Notes under the pieces: generated by a model
Seen by the model: the letters and a program-made list of their open reading frames with translations, nothing else
What the model was told of the DNA's origin: nothing
Databases searched by the model: none
Shown: one piece after another, positions 18,514-27,298 of the stretch
How positions within the stretch are numbered: position 1 is the first letter of the stretch
Layout: every line of letters starts with the position of its first letter
Made by a program: the position numbers and the translations under genes
From: Microbacterium sp. ProA8
GTDB taxonomy: Bacteria; Actinomycetota; Actinomycetes; Actinomycetales; Microbacteriaceae
Assembly (NCBI RefSeq): GCF_039905635.1
Contig: NZ_CP157000.1
Coordinates: 1,860,001-1,924,000 of the forward strand
Reading direction: 5' to 3'
DNA length: 64,000 bases

Positions 18514-19589
18514 TGACGCTCCCAGAAGCTCGGGCCGACGGGCTCGTTGAAGTCGCTCCTCGCGATGAGGTAGCCCTCGTCGTCGACGGTGATGGGCAGC
18601 TGCGGCAGCGGACGCGCAGCCGGGCCGAAGATGACCTTGGCTTGGTCGGTGACGTCGAACTGCGACTGATGGCACGGGCACAGCAGGTGATGCGTCTGCT
18701 GCTCATACAGAGCAACCGGGCAGCCGACGTGGGTGCAGACCTTCGAGTACGCGACGATGCCGTTGTACGACCACTCCTTGCGATCCTCCGGCTCCACGAG
18801 GTCCTCGGGCAGCAGGCGGACGAGGAGCACCAGGGCTTTGGCCTTCTCCTCGAGATAGCCGTCGCTGTGCGACACCTCCGCCAGCGCCTCGGGAATGACG
18901 TGCACGGCGGAGCCGAGCGTGAGGTCGGCAGCGCGGATGGGCTCGCCCGAAGGGTCGTGCGCCAGGCGCATGCCCTCTTTCCACATGGTGTGCTGGAGGA
19001 GGTACACGGGGTCGCCCGCGTTCGGGTTCTCGGGCGAGCTGAACGGCGCGAGTCCGCGGAACAGCACGACGCCCGGCACGACGGATGCGACGAGCGCGGC
19101 GATCAGCGAGTTGCGGATCATGACGCGGCGGCCGAAACCGGACTCTGCATCGGCGTCGGCGAACGCCTTGATGGCGGCCTCACGCGTCGTGTCGCGGCCG
19201 CGCGTGGCATGGCGCGGCTCCACGAACTCGCGGTCGGACATGACCGCCTTGGACCAGTGGATCGCGCCGATGCCGATGGCCAGCAGGGCGAAGGCGATGC
19301 CGAGTCCGATGAAGAGGTTGTTGTTGCGGATGTCGACGATCCGCCCGCTCTCGATCGGGAACAGCATGTAGGCCGCGATGGCCCAGATGCTTCCGGCGAT
19401 CGAAAGGTAGAAGAGCGTGTAGACGCCGCGCACGGCGCGCTTCATCGAAGCGGGGTCCTGGTCGGTCATCCGCTCGCGGTGCGGGGGGAGGCCAGGGTTG
19501 CGCACCGGGTCGGGGACCGCGACGGCGAGCCCGGGGGAGGGCTTCCAGGAAGCCCTCTCGTGCTCGAGCGGGTCGTCCTCGTGGGCCAT
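18510..19589 (-). CDS. qcrA: Cytochrome bc1 complex Rieske iron-sulfur subunit
   Basis: A 359-residue Rieske protein. The 2Fe-2S ligands are in CTHVGC and CPCHQSQF near residues 290-312. Three membrane helices precede the Rieske domain (YTLFYLSIAGSIWAIAAYMLF, LFIGLGIAFALLAIGIGAIHW, SLIAALVASVVPGVVLF), the actinobacterial arrangement rather than the single helix of proteobacteria. A charged cytoplasmic segment lies between helices 2 and 3. It overlaps qcrB by four bases. Confidence 0.97.
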   Translation of the reverse strand: MAHEDDPLEHERASWKPSPGLAVAVPDPVRNPGLPPHRERMTDQDPASMKRAVRGVYTLFYLSIAGSIWAIAAYMLFPIESGRIVDIRNNNLFIGLGIAFALLAIGIGAIHWSKAVMSDREFVEPRHATRGRDTTREAAIKAFADADAESGFGRRVMIRNSLIAALVASVVPGVVLFRGLAPFSSPENPNAGDPVYLLQHTMWKEGMRLAHDPSGEPIRAADLTLGSAVHVIPEALAEVSHSDGYLEEKAKALVLLVRLLPEDLVEPEDRKEWSYNGIVAYSKVCTHVGCPVALYEQQTHHLLCPCHQSQFDVTDQAKVIFGPAARPLPQLPITVDDEGYLIARSDFNEPVGPSFWERH

Positions 19590-19626
19590 GCTGCTCCTCG
19601 TCAGTGTTGCGTGTGTCGTACGTAGA

Positions 19627-20430
19627 TCAGTTGGACTTCGCCGTGATCCACACGGTGATGGCGATCAGCGAGCCGATGCCGAAGATCCAGATGAAGAGGC
19701 CCTCCGAGACGGGGCCCAGCGAGCCAAGCGAGAATCCGCCTGCCGACTCGTTGTCCTGCAGATAGAGCAGGTAGGTGATGATGTCGCGCTTCTCTTCGGT
19801 GGTCAGCGTCATGTCGTTGAACACCGGCATGTTCTGCGGACCGGTGACCATCGCCGCGTACATGTTGAGCGGAGTGGTGGTGTGCAGGGCCGGGGCGTAC
19901 TTGCCCTCGGTGAGCGCGCCGCCGGCTCCGGCCACGTTGTGGCACATGGCGCAGTTGATGCGGAAGAGCTCGCCTCCCTCGGAGGCGTTCCCCTCGCCGT
20001 CGAGCACCTCGTCGTCGGGGTAGCTGGGACCAGGGGCGATCGACTGGATGTACTCGCCGATCGCGGCGATCTGCTCGTCGGTGAACTGCACCGGCTTCTG
20101 CGGTGCCTGCGGTCCCTGCATCTGCAACGGCATGCGACCGGTGCTCATCTGGAAGTGCACCGCGAGCTCGCCGACGCCGTACAGCGAGGGGCCGTCGTCC
20201 GTGCCCTGCACGTCCAGGCCGTGACAGGTGGCGCAGTTGGCCTGGAACAGCTTCTTGCCGTCTTCGACGGTGAGGGCGGAGTTCGTCACCGTCTCGGGCG
20301 TCGTCGCCGCCATTGCGGCGGATGCCCCGGCGTAGACGCCACCGGTGATGAGCAGGCCGATGCCGATCAGTGCGGCTGCGGCCCAGGGGCTGCGGCGGCC
20401 TTTTGAGCGGCGCGTGGTCTCTCGTGCCAT
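19627..20430 (-). CDS. qcrC: Cytochrome bc1 complex diheme cytochrome c subunit
   Basis: A 267-residue subunit with an N-terminal membrane anchor (WAAAALIGIGLLITGGVYAG), two heme-binding motifs, CATCH near residue 67 and CAMCH near 167, and a C-terminal helix (GLFIWIFGIGSLIAITVWITA). Two hemes on QcrC replace a soluble cytochrome c and pass electrons directly to CtaC, the known basis of the actinobacterial bc1-aa3 supercomplex. It lies 20 bp after ctaE and 37 bp before qcrA. Confidence 0.97.
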   Translation of the reverse strand: MARETTRRSKGRRSPWAAAALIGIGLLITGGVYAGASAAMAATTPETVTNSALTVEDGKKLFQANCATCHGLDVQGTDDGPSLYGVGELAVHFQMSTGRMPLQMQGPQAPQKPVQFTDEQIAAIGEYIQSIAPGPSYPDDEVLDGEGNASEGGELFRINCAMCHNVAGAGGALTEGKYAPALHTTTPLNMYAAMVTGPQNMPVFNDMTLTTEEKRDIITYLLYLQDNESAGGFSLGSLGPVSEGLFIWIFGIGSLIAITVWITAKSN

Positions 20431-20450
20431 GTCGGGTTACAGCTCCGCTC

Positions 20451-21092
20451 TCACTTGAGGAAGTAGATGACGAGGAAGAGGGCGATCCAGACCACGTCGA
20501 CGAAGTGCCAGTAGTACGACACGACGATCGAGGAGGTCATCTCTTTGCGCCCGAAGTTTTTGACGGCGTACGCGCGGCCGATCACGAGGAGGAATGCGAT
20601 GAGCCCGCCGGTGACGTGGAGGGCGTGGAAGCCGGTGGTGAGGTAGAACGCCGACGCGTACGAGTTCGCGCTGATCGGCAGGCCCTCGGCGACGAGCTGG
20701 GCGTACTCCCACACCTGGCCGGAGACGAAGATCGCGCCGAGTGCGAAGGTGAGCCAGAACCACTCGACCATGCCCCAGCCGAGCCAGCCGCGCTTCTTCA
20801 GCGAGTAGGGCTGGAACCGCTCAGCCGCGAAGACGCCCATCTGGCACGTGACCGACGACAGCACGAGGATGATCGTGTTCACGGTCGCGTAGGGAACGTT
20901 CAGCAGCTGCGTGCTCTCGGCCCACAGTTCGGGAGAGGTGCTGCGCAGGGTGAAGTAGATCGCGAACAGGCCGGCGAAGAACATCACCTCGCTGCCGAGC
21001 CACACGATGGTTCCGACAGCGACCGGATCCGGCCGCTTGACGGACCGCATGGCCTGGGAGTAGGTCGCTGTGGAGGTCGTCACGCTCCCCAT
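20451..21092 (-). CDS. ctaE: Cytochrome c oxidase subunit III
   Basis: A 213-residue subunit with five membrane helices and typical sequence ([65 protein letters not shown]). The five-helix form is usual for actinobacteria. ATG 21092 gives an N-terminus of normal length. It is the first gene of the operon ctaE-qcrC-qcrA-qcrB, so this oxidase subunit is made together with the bc1 complex. Confidence 0.97.
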   Translation of the reverse strand: MGSVTTSTATYSQAMRSVKRPDPVAVGTIVWLGSEVMFFAGLFAIYFTLRSTSPELWAESTQLLNVPYATVNTIILVLSSVTCQMGVFAAERFQPYSLKKRGWLGWGMVEWFWLTFALGAIFVSGQVWEYAQLVAEGLPISANSYASAFYLTTGFHALHVTGGLIAFLLVIGRAYAVKNFGRKEMTSSIVVSYYWHFVDVVWIALFLVIYFLK

Positions 21093-21152
21093 TATGGCCG
21101 ATTCGGGGCCCCGATTTTCGCATCGGAGGCCATCTCTTTGCCCGTGCGGGAA

Positions 21153-21168
21153 CTTAGGGCAACCTAAG
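21153..21168. promoter_or_regulatory. CTTAGG-N4-CCTAAG inverted repeat, iron-box-like
   Basis: A perfect 6-bp inverted repeat in the 187-bp divergent gap between ctaE and trpD, 61 bp upstream of the ctaE start. The 14-base core TTAGGGCAACCTAA matches 12 of 14 bases of the right-hand part of the IdeR/DtxR consensus, but the left arm of the 19-bp box is missing. A metal- or redox-dependent regulator is plausible. Confidence 0.4.
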
Positions 21169-21265
21169 AGGACCCTGCGACTCCGCCGTGAACACGTGGT
21201 GAAGACGCAGAATCGCTCGGCGTGGGACGCCGTGTCACGAAAGGGTTCCGATTCGCGCGCCGGGC

Positions 21266-21271
21266 TAGGCT
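21266..21271 (+). promoter_or_regulatory. -10 element of trpD (TAGGCT)
   Basis: TAGGCT eight bases before the trpD ATG, with no ribosome binding site, so probably leaderless. Confidence 0.5.
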
Positions 21272-21279
21272 TCTCGGTT

Positions 21280-22341
21280 ATGGCGGAGCTGTACACCTGG
21301 CCGGGAATCCTCACCACGCTGCTCGAGCGGCGCGACCTCAGCGTCTCGGAATCTACGTGGGCGATGCGGCAGATCATGTCGGGCAGCGCCACGCCGTCCC
21401 AGCTCGCGGGCTTCCTGGTCGCGCTGCGCGCGAAGGGCGAGACCGTCGACGAGATCGTCGGCTTCCGCGACGCCATCCTGGAGGCGGCGCTGCCGCTTCC
21501 GGTGGACGCGGCGGTGCTCGACATCGTGGGCACCGGAGGGGACCGCTTCGGCACCGTCAACGTCTCCACGATGGCCGCGCTCGTGGCCGCGGCATCCGGG
21601 ATCCCGGTGGTGAAGCACGGCAACAAGGCCGCCAGCTCGTCGTCGGGGTCGTCCGACGTGCTGGGCGCGCTGGGCGTCGACCTCGCGCTGTCTCCGGACG
21701 CGGTCGCCGAGACGCTCTCGCGGGCGGGGATCACGTTCGCGTTCGCCGCGGCGTTCCATCCGGGCTTCAAGCACGCCGGCGCGACGCGCAGCGAGCTCGG
21801 GGTGCCGACCGTGTTCAACTTCCTCGGGCCGCTCTGCAACCCTGCGCGCGCCGAGGCGAACGCGGTCGGCGTGGCGCACCTCGACCGCGTGCCGCTGATC
21901 ACCGGCGTCTTCCGCACGCGCGGCGCGACGGCGCTGGTGTTCCGCGGCGACGACGGGCTCGACGAGCTCACCACCACCGGGCACAGCCGGCTCTGGGAGG
22001 TCAGCCGCGGCGACATCCACGAGCACGACCTCGATCCGCGCGACCTCGGCATCCCGGTGGCCGACATCGACGATCTTCTCGGGGGTGACCCCGCGCACAA
22101 CGCCGCGGTCGTGCACCGCGTGCTCGGCGGCGAGGAGGGCCCGGTGCGCGACATCGTCCTGCTCAATGCGGCCGCCGGCATCGTCGCCTATCGGCTGTTC
22201 CGCGACGCCGCAGAGGTGCAGCGGCCGATCCTGGAGCGGCTCGCCGAGGCGCGCGACGCCGCGGCGGCCGCGATCGATTCGGGAGCGGCCACGGCGACGC
22301 TCGAGCGCTGGGTCGAGACCACGAAGGCGCTTTCGCGCTGA
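21280..22341 (+). CDS. trpD: Anthranilate phosphoribosyltransferase
   Basis: A 353-residue enzyme that joins anthranilate to PRPP in tryptophan synthesis. The PRPP-binding [14 protein letters not shown] loop is near residues 86-99 and the second signature [20 protein letters not shown] near 113-132. The metal-binding acidic pair is in [16 protein letters not shown] 21280 is used because [11 protein letters not shown] fits the family N-terminus. The gene is separated from other trp genes, a common arrangement in this group. Confidence 0.96.
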   Translation: MAELYTWPGILTTLLERRDLSVSESTWAMRQIMSGSATPSQLAGFLVALRAKGETVDEIVGFRDAILEAALPLPVDAAVLDIVGTGGDRFGTVNVSTMAALVAAASGIPVVKHGNKAASSSSGSSDVLGALGVDLALSPDAVAETLSRAGITFAFAAAFHPGFKHAGATRSELGVPTVFNFLGPLCNPARAEANAVGVAHLDRVPLITGVFRTRGATALVFRGDDGLDELTTTGHSRLWEVSRGDIHEHDLDPRDLGIPVADIDDLLGGDPAHNAAVVHRVLGGEEGPVRDIVLLNAAAGIVAYRLFRDAAEVQRPILERLAEARDAAAAAIDSGAATATLERWVETTKALSR

Positions 22342-22455
22342 CGGGCTCCGCCCCGCCTTCGTGCGGCTCCTGGTTTTGCACGGCGCGCGCTCTTCCGCGG
22401 CACCGGCGCCCGCCGATAGCGTGTGCCACAACGCACCCGTGATCGAGGAGGACGC

Positions 22456-22944
22456 ATGAGCCAGGAAGAGCCCCGCACCGCCGACGTGATCGAGCCGCCC
22501 GAGAAGAAAGTCGGCCTGGTCAAGGCGGTCGGCATCCTCGGCATCGTGGGCGGCATCCTGCTGATCATCGTCGGCGTGATCGCGTGGATCGGCGTGACCA
22601 ACCAGCTGTCGGCCGAGAACATCACGATTCCCGACGACGCCGCGGCGTTCCAGGGTCAGCAGGTGACGGGCCCCTTCACCGCCTTCGTGCAGGCCGACAT
22701 CATCAACCACCACGCGCTCGAGGCATCCGGTGGCAAGACCTACGCCGAGCTCGACCAGGACGACCCGGTGCGCGCGACGGTGATGCAGGCGTCGTTCCTG
22801 CGCGCCTCGCTGTTCACCTCGATCGTCGCGTACGGCGTCGCGCTGTTCGCCGCAGGCATGGGCGTGCTCGCGATCCTGTTCGGCTGGGCGATCCATCGGC
22901 TCGCGAGCGTGCCGGTGGTGATCAAGCGGACGAACGTCGTCTGA
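22456..22944 (+). CDS. Small two-helix membrane protein (family often misnamed LigA)
   Basis: A 162-residue protein with two membrane helices (VGILGIVGGILLIIVGVIAWIG near 28-48 and SLFTSIVAYGVALFAAGMGVLAIL near 115-138) and an extracytoplasmic loop containing ADIINHHALEASGGKTYAEL. Proteins like this are widespread in actinobacteria and are sometimes labelled aromatic ring-opening dioxygenase LigA, but nothing here resembles that enzyme. The ATG has a GAGGAGGA ribosome binding site. Function unknown. Confidence 0.78.
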   Translation: MSQEEPRTADVIEPPEKKVGLVKAVGILGIVGGILLIIVGVIAWIGVTNQLSAENITIPDDAAAFQGQQVTGPFTAFVQADIINHHALEASGGKTYAELDQDDPVRATVMQASFLRASLFTSIVAYGVALFAAGMGVLAILFGWAIHRLASVPVVIKRTNVV

Positions 22945-22963
22945 TCAGGCGGCCGCACACGAC

Positions 22964-23965
22964 GTGAACCCTCACGACGCCCTCAGCGAGATCGCGACGC
23001 TCCTCGAACGGGAGCGGTCGTCTCGGTACAAGTCGAAGGCGTTCCGGGCCGCCGCCGACGCCATCGAGGGACTGACCGACGCAGAGCTGCGGGATTCCGC
23101 AGCCCTTCGTCGGCGCAAGGGCATCGGCGAATCCACCTTCGCGGTGATCCAGCAGGCGCTGGGCGGAGAAGTCCCCGGGTACCTGGTCGATCTGCGCGAG
23201 CGCGCCGGCGTGCAGCGCGCCTCGACGCTGCGGCCGCTGCTGCGCGGCGATCTTCACGCGCACAGCGACTGGTCGGACGGTCTGACCTCCATCGACCTGA
23301 TGGTGGATGCCGCCCGCGCGCTCGGCCACGAGTACCTTGCTTTGACGGACCACTCGCCCCGGCTGCGGGTCGCCAACGGCCTCTCGTCCGAGCGGCTGCG
23401 CGCTCAGCTCGAGGTGGTGGCGGGGATGAGCGGCGACGGGTTCACGCTGCTGTCGGGCATCGAGGTCGACATCCTCGAGGACGGCACGCTGGACCAGGAG
23501 AGCGAGATGCTCGATCGGCTCGACGTCGTGGTCGCCTCGGCGCACTCGAAACTGAGGATGGAGCGCGGGCCGATGACCCGTCGGCTCGTGGCGGCGGTGT
23601 CGGATCCGCACACCGATGTGCTCGGCCACGTCACCGGCCGGCTCGTCGAGGGCTCCCGGGGAACGCGGCCGCCCTCGACGTTCGACGCGCGTGCGGTGTT
23701 CGAGGCGTGCGAGGCGCACGGCGTCGCGGTCGAGATCAACTCCCGTCCCGAGCGCCAGGATCCGCCCGACGAGCTGATGGCGCTCGCGCTGGAGATCGGA
23801 TGCCTCTTCTCGATCGATTCGGACGCGCACGCGCCCGGGCAGCTGTCGCTGCTCGACTACGGTGCCGAGCGCGCCGAGCGGCTGGGAGTGCCTCCCGACC
23901 GGATCGTCACGACCTGGCCGCTGTCGCGGCTGCGTGAGTGGACAGGACGCGAGCGCCGCGCCTGA
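22964..23965 (+). CDS. PHP-domain phosphoesterase, PolX-like without polymerase
   Basis: A 333-residue protein. Residues 1-80 resemble the helix-hairpin-helix region of family X DNA polymerases (YKSKAFRAAADAIEGL, LRRRKGIGESTFAVI). Residues 95-330 form a PHP domain with metal ligands in GDLHAHSDWSDG, LALTDHSP, SGIEVDI, SAHSKL, HVTGR and SIDSDAHAP. The nucleotidyltransferase palm is absent, so it should be a stand-alone phosphoesterase or 3'-phosphatase/exonuclease, possibly in DNA repair. The GTG start is 19 bp after the upstream stop. Confidence 0.85.
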   Translation: MNPHDALSEIATLLERERSSRYKSKAFRAAADAIEGLTDAELRDSAALRRRKGIGESTFAVIQQALGGEVPGYLVDLRERAGVQRASTLRPLLRGDLHAHSDWSDGLTSIDLMVDAARALGHEYLALTDHSPRLRVANGLSSERLRAQLEVVAGMSGDGFTLLSGIEVDILEDGTLDQESEMLDRLDVVVASAHSKLRMERGPMTRRLVAAVSDPHTDVLGHVTGRLVEGSRGTRPPSTFDARAVFEACEAHGVAVEINSRPERQDPPDELMALALEIGCLFSIDSDAHAPGQLSLLDYGAERAERLGVPPDRIVTTWPLSRLREWTGRERRA

Positions 23966-24013
23966 TCCGCTGCCGGTTCCGCCCCGCCGGGCGGGCGGCG
24001 CGTCACGGCTTCG

Positions 24014-24937
24014 TCAGACGGCGTCGAGCGCGTCGATGATGCGGGTCATCGCCGTGCCGAGCGCCCACCGCTCGGCGAGGGCTGCGGCATCCGCCTTCGC
24101 GTGCTCGTCGAGAGGGCGCAGGCGCGGGTCGGACACCTCCAGCGGGAGATCGCGGACGACGGCGACCACCTGCGGGGCGACGGCGAGATAGGGCAGTCCG
24201 GCGAGCACCTTCGCGCGCACGCCGGCGGCCATGCCCTCGCCCAGCTCTGCCGCCTCGACGATTCCTGCGAGGTCGCCGTAGGTCGCGAGCAGTCCGGCCG
24301 CGGTCTTGTCGCCGATCCCCGCCACGCCGGGGAGGCCATCCGACGAGTCGCCGCGCAGGGTGGCGAAGTCCGCGTACTGCGAGGGGAGGATGCCGTACTT
24401 CGCGACGACCGCGGCGTCGGTGAGGACCTCGAGGTTGCTCATGCCGCGCGCGGTGTAGACGACGCGGACGTCACGGGCGTCGTCGACCAGCTGGAAGAGA
24501 TCGCGGTCGCCGGTGACGATGTCGACCGGCATGGTCGCCGTCGTCGCCAGGGTGCCGATGACGTCGTCGGCCTCGTGCTCGGCGGCGCCGACGACGCGGA
24601 TGCCGAGGATGCCGAGCGCCTCTCGGATCACCGGGACCTGCACCTCGAGCGGGTCGGGCACCTCCTCGACGTCGGGGCCGCCGGCGACCACCTCGGCGAC
24701 GCGGTGCGTCTTGTAGGTGGGGATGAGGTCCACCCGCCACTGCGGCCGCCAGTCGTCGTCCCAGCACGCCACGAGATGGGTCGGGCGGTAGGTGGTCACG
24801 AGCCGCGTGATGATGTCGAGGAAGCCGCGGACGGCGTTGACGGGCGTGCCGTCCGGTGCGCGCACCGTGTCGGGCACCCCGTAGAACGCGCGGAAGTAGA
24901 GGGACGCGGAGTCGAGCAGCATCAGGCGGTCGGTCAC
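24014..24937 (-). CDS. 5'-3' exonuclease (FEN/PolI-type)
   Basis: A 307-residue protein related to the 5' nuclease domain of DNA polymerase I but free-standing. Metal-binding acidic residues appear in LMLLDSASLYFRAFYGV, ACWDDDWRPQWR, EADDVIGTLA and VTGDRDLFQLV, followed by the helix-hairpin-helix GVAGIGDKTAAGLLATYG. The GTG start at 24937 gives the normal N-terminus VTDRLMLLD; the frame continues 60 codons upstream without a good start. A likely role is removal of RNA primers or flap processing. Confidence 0.93.
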   Translation of the reverse strand: MTDRLMLLDSASLYFRAFYGVPDTVRAPDGTPVNAVRGFLDIITRLVTTYRPTHLVACWDDDWRPQWRVDLIPTYKTHRVAEVVAGGPDVEEVPDPLEVQVPVIREALGILGIRVVGAAEHEADDVIGTLATTATMPVDIVTGDRDLFQLVDDARDVRVVYTARGMSNLEVLTDAAVVAKYGILPSQYADFATLRGDSSDGLPGVAGIGDKTAAGLLATYGDLAGIVEAAELGEGMAAGVRAKVLAGLPYLAVAPQVVAVVRDLPLEVSDPRLRPLDEHAKADAAALAERWALGTAMTRIIDALDAV

Positions 24938-25115
24938 GCGTTCATCCTGGCATGCGGCTCCGACGCCCGCCGGGCGACCCGAGCGCCACCCGCCGTTCAC
25001 CTGCGCGACGGATGCCGGTCGCACGTCGGCACCCGTCTCGTTCACGTCTCGCGCCCACCGTGGGGAGACAGTCCTGGACTGACACACGGGCGGGATTTCC
25101 GCGAGAGGAGGCGCC

Positions 25116-26045
25116 ATGGGTCGCGAAGACGTGCTGGCGTGGGTCGAGTCGCCCCTGCAGCTGATCGGCGCCGCAGAGTGGGCGGCGTCGCACGGACGGA
25201 CGGTGCCGGTGGCCGGGCGGCTGACGCCTCAGATCTCGGCCACGGCCGACGAGCTGCTCGCCCGCGGCGCGCGCTTCGGCGAGTTGGCGCCCTACCTCGG
25301 CGTGCCGTGGAGTCTGCTCGCCCGTCACGGCCACTGGCTGGTCGGCGACGGGTTCTCGGGCCAGTTCCGCCTCGCCGCCGCGGCGCTGCGCCCGCACCGC
25401 GTCACGTTCCTGGACGACGGCGCGTACGCGATCGCATACGCCGACGCGCTGCTCGGCCGTCGTCCCTACGCGCGGCCGAATGTCGCCGAGCGCGGTCTCA
25501 CCACCGTCGTCGCGCCGTTCGCCGCCGAGCTCGTGCATCGGCGCGCCGCCTCGCGGCGCGCCGGCTTCTTCACCGCGTTCGACCTCGGCGCCGACCGCCT
25601 CGACGGGCTTGCCGACCGCGGTTTCGGCATCCGTCGCCACGACTTCTCGTGGACCCGCGCGACCGCGCCCGCGGCGCCCGCGCTCGGAAGGCGCATCGTG
25701 CTCGGCAGCGCGCTGCCCGTGGACGGCCGCATGATGCTGGTCGACTACGTGCGGTGGGTGCGGGATGCCGCAGCCGGCGGCGCCGTGTACCTCCCGCATC
25801 GCCGCGAGACCGCCGAGCAGCTGGACGCGGTGGCGACGGTTCCCGGTCTGCGGATCCACCGGACCGGCCTGCCGGTGGAACTCGTGCTGGCCGGGGCGCG
25901 GCATCCGCTCGACGTCCACACCCTCCCATCCAGCACCACCACGACGCTGCCGCTCGTGCTCGCGGGCACCGGCGCACGGGTGCTCACGGATGTCGTGGGC
26001 CGGAACGGCGGCGCCCGCCGCTCGGCACGGACGGCCGCCGCATGA
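25116..26045 (+). CDS. Polysialyltransferase/GT52-like sialyltransferase candidate
   Basis: A 309-residue protein without membrane segments. Residues 9-20 (WVESPLQLIGAA) fit the N-terminal SPLQL motif of bacterial GT52 and polysialyltransferase families. FLDDGAY near 98-104 supplies the D/E-D/E-G motif whose acid is the catalytic base. YLPHRRE near 224-230 and HTLPSSTTTTLPL near 267-279 correspond to the HP-like and S-S/T motifs that bind the CMP donor. It overlaps the CMP-sugar synthetase gene by four bases (ATGA), which supports the assignment. The ribosome binding site GAGAGGAGG is strong. Family assignment is from motifs only. Confidence 0.68.
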   Translation: MGREDVLAWVESPLQLIGAAEWAASHGRTVPVAGRLTPQISATADELLARGARFGELAPYLGVPWSLLARHGHWLVGDGFSGQFRLAAAALRPHRVTFLDDGAYAIAYADALLGRRPYARPNVAERGLTTVVAPFAAELVHRRAASRRAGFFTAFDLGADRLDGLADRGFGIRRHDFSWTRATAPAAPALGRRIVLGSALPVDGRMMLVDYVRWVRDAAAGGAVYLPHRRETAEQLDAVATVPGLRIHRTGLPVELVLAGARHPLDVHTLPSSTTTTLPLVLAGTGARVLTDVVGRNGGARRSARTAAA

Positions 26046-27298
26046 GCGAGGCGGTCGCCATCATCCCCGCGCGCGGCGGCTCGAAGGGCATCGCGCGCAA
26101 GAACCTGCAGCGGGTCGGGGGCGTGCCTCTCGTGGCGCGTGCCGTCGACGCGGCGCGCCGGTGCCCGGCCATCGACAGGGTCGTCGTGACGACCGACGAC
26201 GCCGACATCGCGGCGGTCGCCGCCGAGTGGGGTGCCGAGATCATCGAGCGGCCCGCTGAGCTGTCGGGCGACCAGGCGTCCAGCGAAGGGGCGCTGCTGC
26301 ATGCACTCGACACGCTGGAGGCGCGCAAGGTCGATGTGGGCGTGCTGGCGTTCCTGCAGGCCACGTCGCCCTTCATCGACGTCGATGCGCTCACCGCAGC
26401 CGTGCAGCTCGTGCGATCCCGCCGGCGTGACAGCGTCTTCTCGGCGGTGGAGACGTACGGCTTCCTGTGGGAGAAGGGTCTCGGCGACGCCGCCGAGCCC
26501 ATCAATCACGAGATCGACGTGCGCCCGCGCCGACAGGATCGCGAGCCGCACTACCTCGAGACCGGCGGCTTCTACGTCATGCGCGCCGCGGGGTTCCGCG
26601 CCGCCCGGCACCGGTTCTTCGGGAGCGTCGGCATCGCCGAGGTCGCACCGCGCACGGCGATCGAGATCGACACGCCGGACGAGATGGAGCTCGCACGGCG
26701 CCTCGCGCCGCTCGCCGACCGTGACAGCCGGGGCGATCGCGCGGTCGCCGTCGACGCCGTGGTGACCGACTTCGACGGGGTGCACACCGACGACACCGTG
26801 CGCGTCGACCAGAACGGCCTCGAGTCGGTGACCGTGAGCCGGTCGGACGGCATGGGGGTCTCACTGCTGCGGGCCGCCGGCATCCCGTTCCTCATCCTCT
26901 CGACCGAGGCGAACCCGGTGGTCGCGGCGCGCGCACGCAAGCTGGGCGTCGACGTGCGACAGGCAGCCGCCGACAAGGCCGCCGTGCTGCGGGAATGGGC
27001 CGAGGACCACGGCATCCCGCTGTCGCGGATCGCGTACCTCGGCAACGACGTCAACGACCTCGCCTGCCTCGAACTCGTCGGGTGGCCCGTCGCGGTGCCC
27101 GAGGCCCACCCGCTGGTCCTCTCGGCCGCGCGCGTCGTCCTCGACAGCCGCGGCGGAGACGGCGCGGTGCGGGATCTGGCTGAGCGCGTACTCGCCGCGC
27201 GGCCGTCCGCGGCCGCCCCCGCTCCGCACGAGGCCGAGCGACCCGGCGGGCGCAACCCTGCAACCGATCACCCCACAGCACCACTGGAGGCATCATGA
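26042..27298 (+). CDS. neuA: Bifunctional CMP-nonulosonate synthetase and KdsC-like HAD phosphatase (NeuA-HAD fusion)
   Basis: A 418-residue fusion. Residues 1-225 are a cytidylyltransferase (VAIIPARGGSKGIARKNL at 5-22 binds CTP; FLQATSPF, and the family metal-binding acids). Residues 237-385 are a HAD phosphatase like KdsC, with the nucleophile and acid Asp243 and Asp245 in DFDGVHTDD, Lys312, and GNDVND at 334-339. All catalytic HAD residues are present, so the protein could dephosphorylate a nonulosonate-9-phosphate and then activate the sugar with CMP. Animal CMAS proteins share this order, with a HAD domain that serves mainly structure. It overlaps both neighbours by four bases. Which nonulosonate is used is unknown. 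Confidence 0.88.
   Translation: MSEAVAIIPARGGSKGIARKNLQRVGGVPLVARAVDAARRCPAIDRVVVTTDDADIAAVAAEWGAEIIERPAELSGDQASSEGALLHALDTLEARKVDVGVLAFLQATSPFIDVDALTAAVQLVRSRRRDSVFSAVETYGFLWEKGLGDAAEPINHEIDVRPRRQDREPHYLETGGFYVMRAAGFRAARHRFFGSVGIAEVAPRTAIEIDTPDEMELARRLAPLADRDSRGDRAVAVDAVVTDFDGVHTDDTVRVDQNGLESVTVSRSDGMGVSLLRAAGIPFLILSTEANPVVAARARKLGVDVRQAAADKAAVLREWAEDHGIPLSRIAYLGNDVNDLACLELVGWPVAVPEAHPLVLSAARVVLDSRGGDGAVRDLAERVLAARPSAAAPAPHEAERPGGRNPATDHPTAPLEAS

Noticed and set aside
22456..22944. LigA-type aromatic ring-opening dioxygenase
   Set aside because: The protein is a two-helix membrane protein with no extradiol dioxygenase motif; the name is a database artefact for this family.
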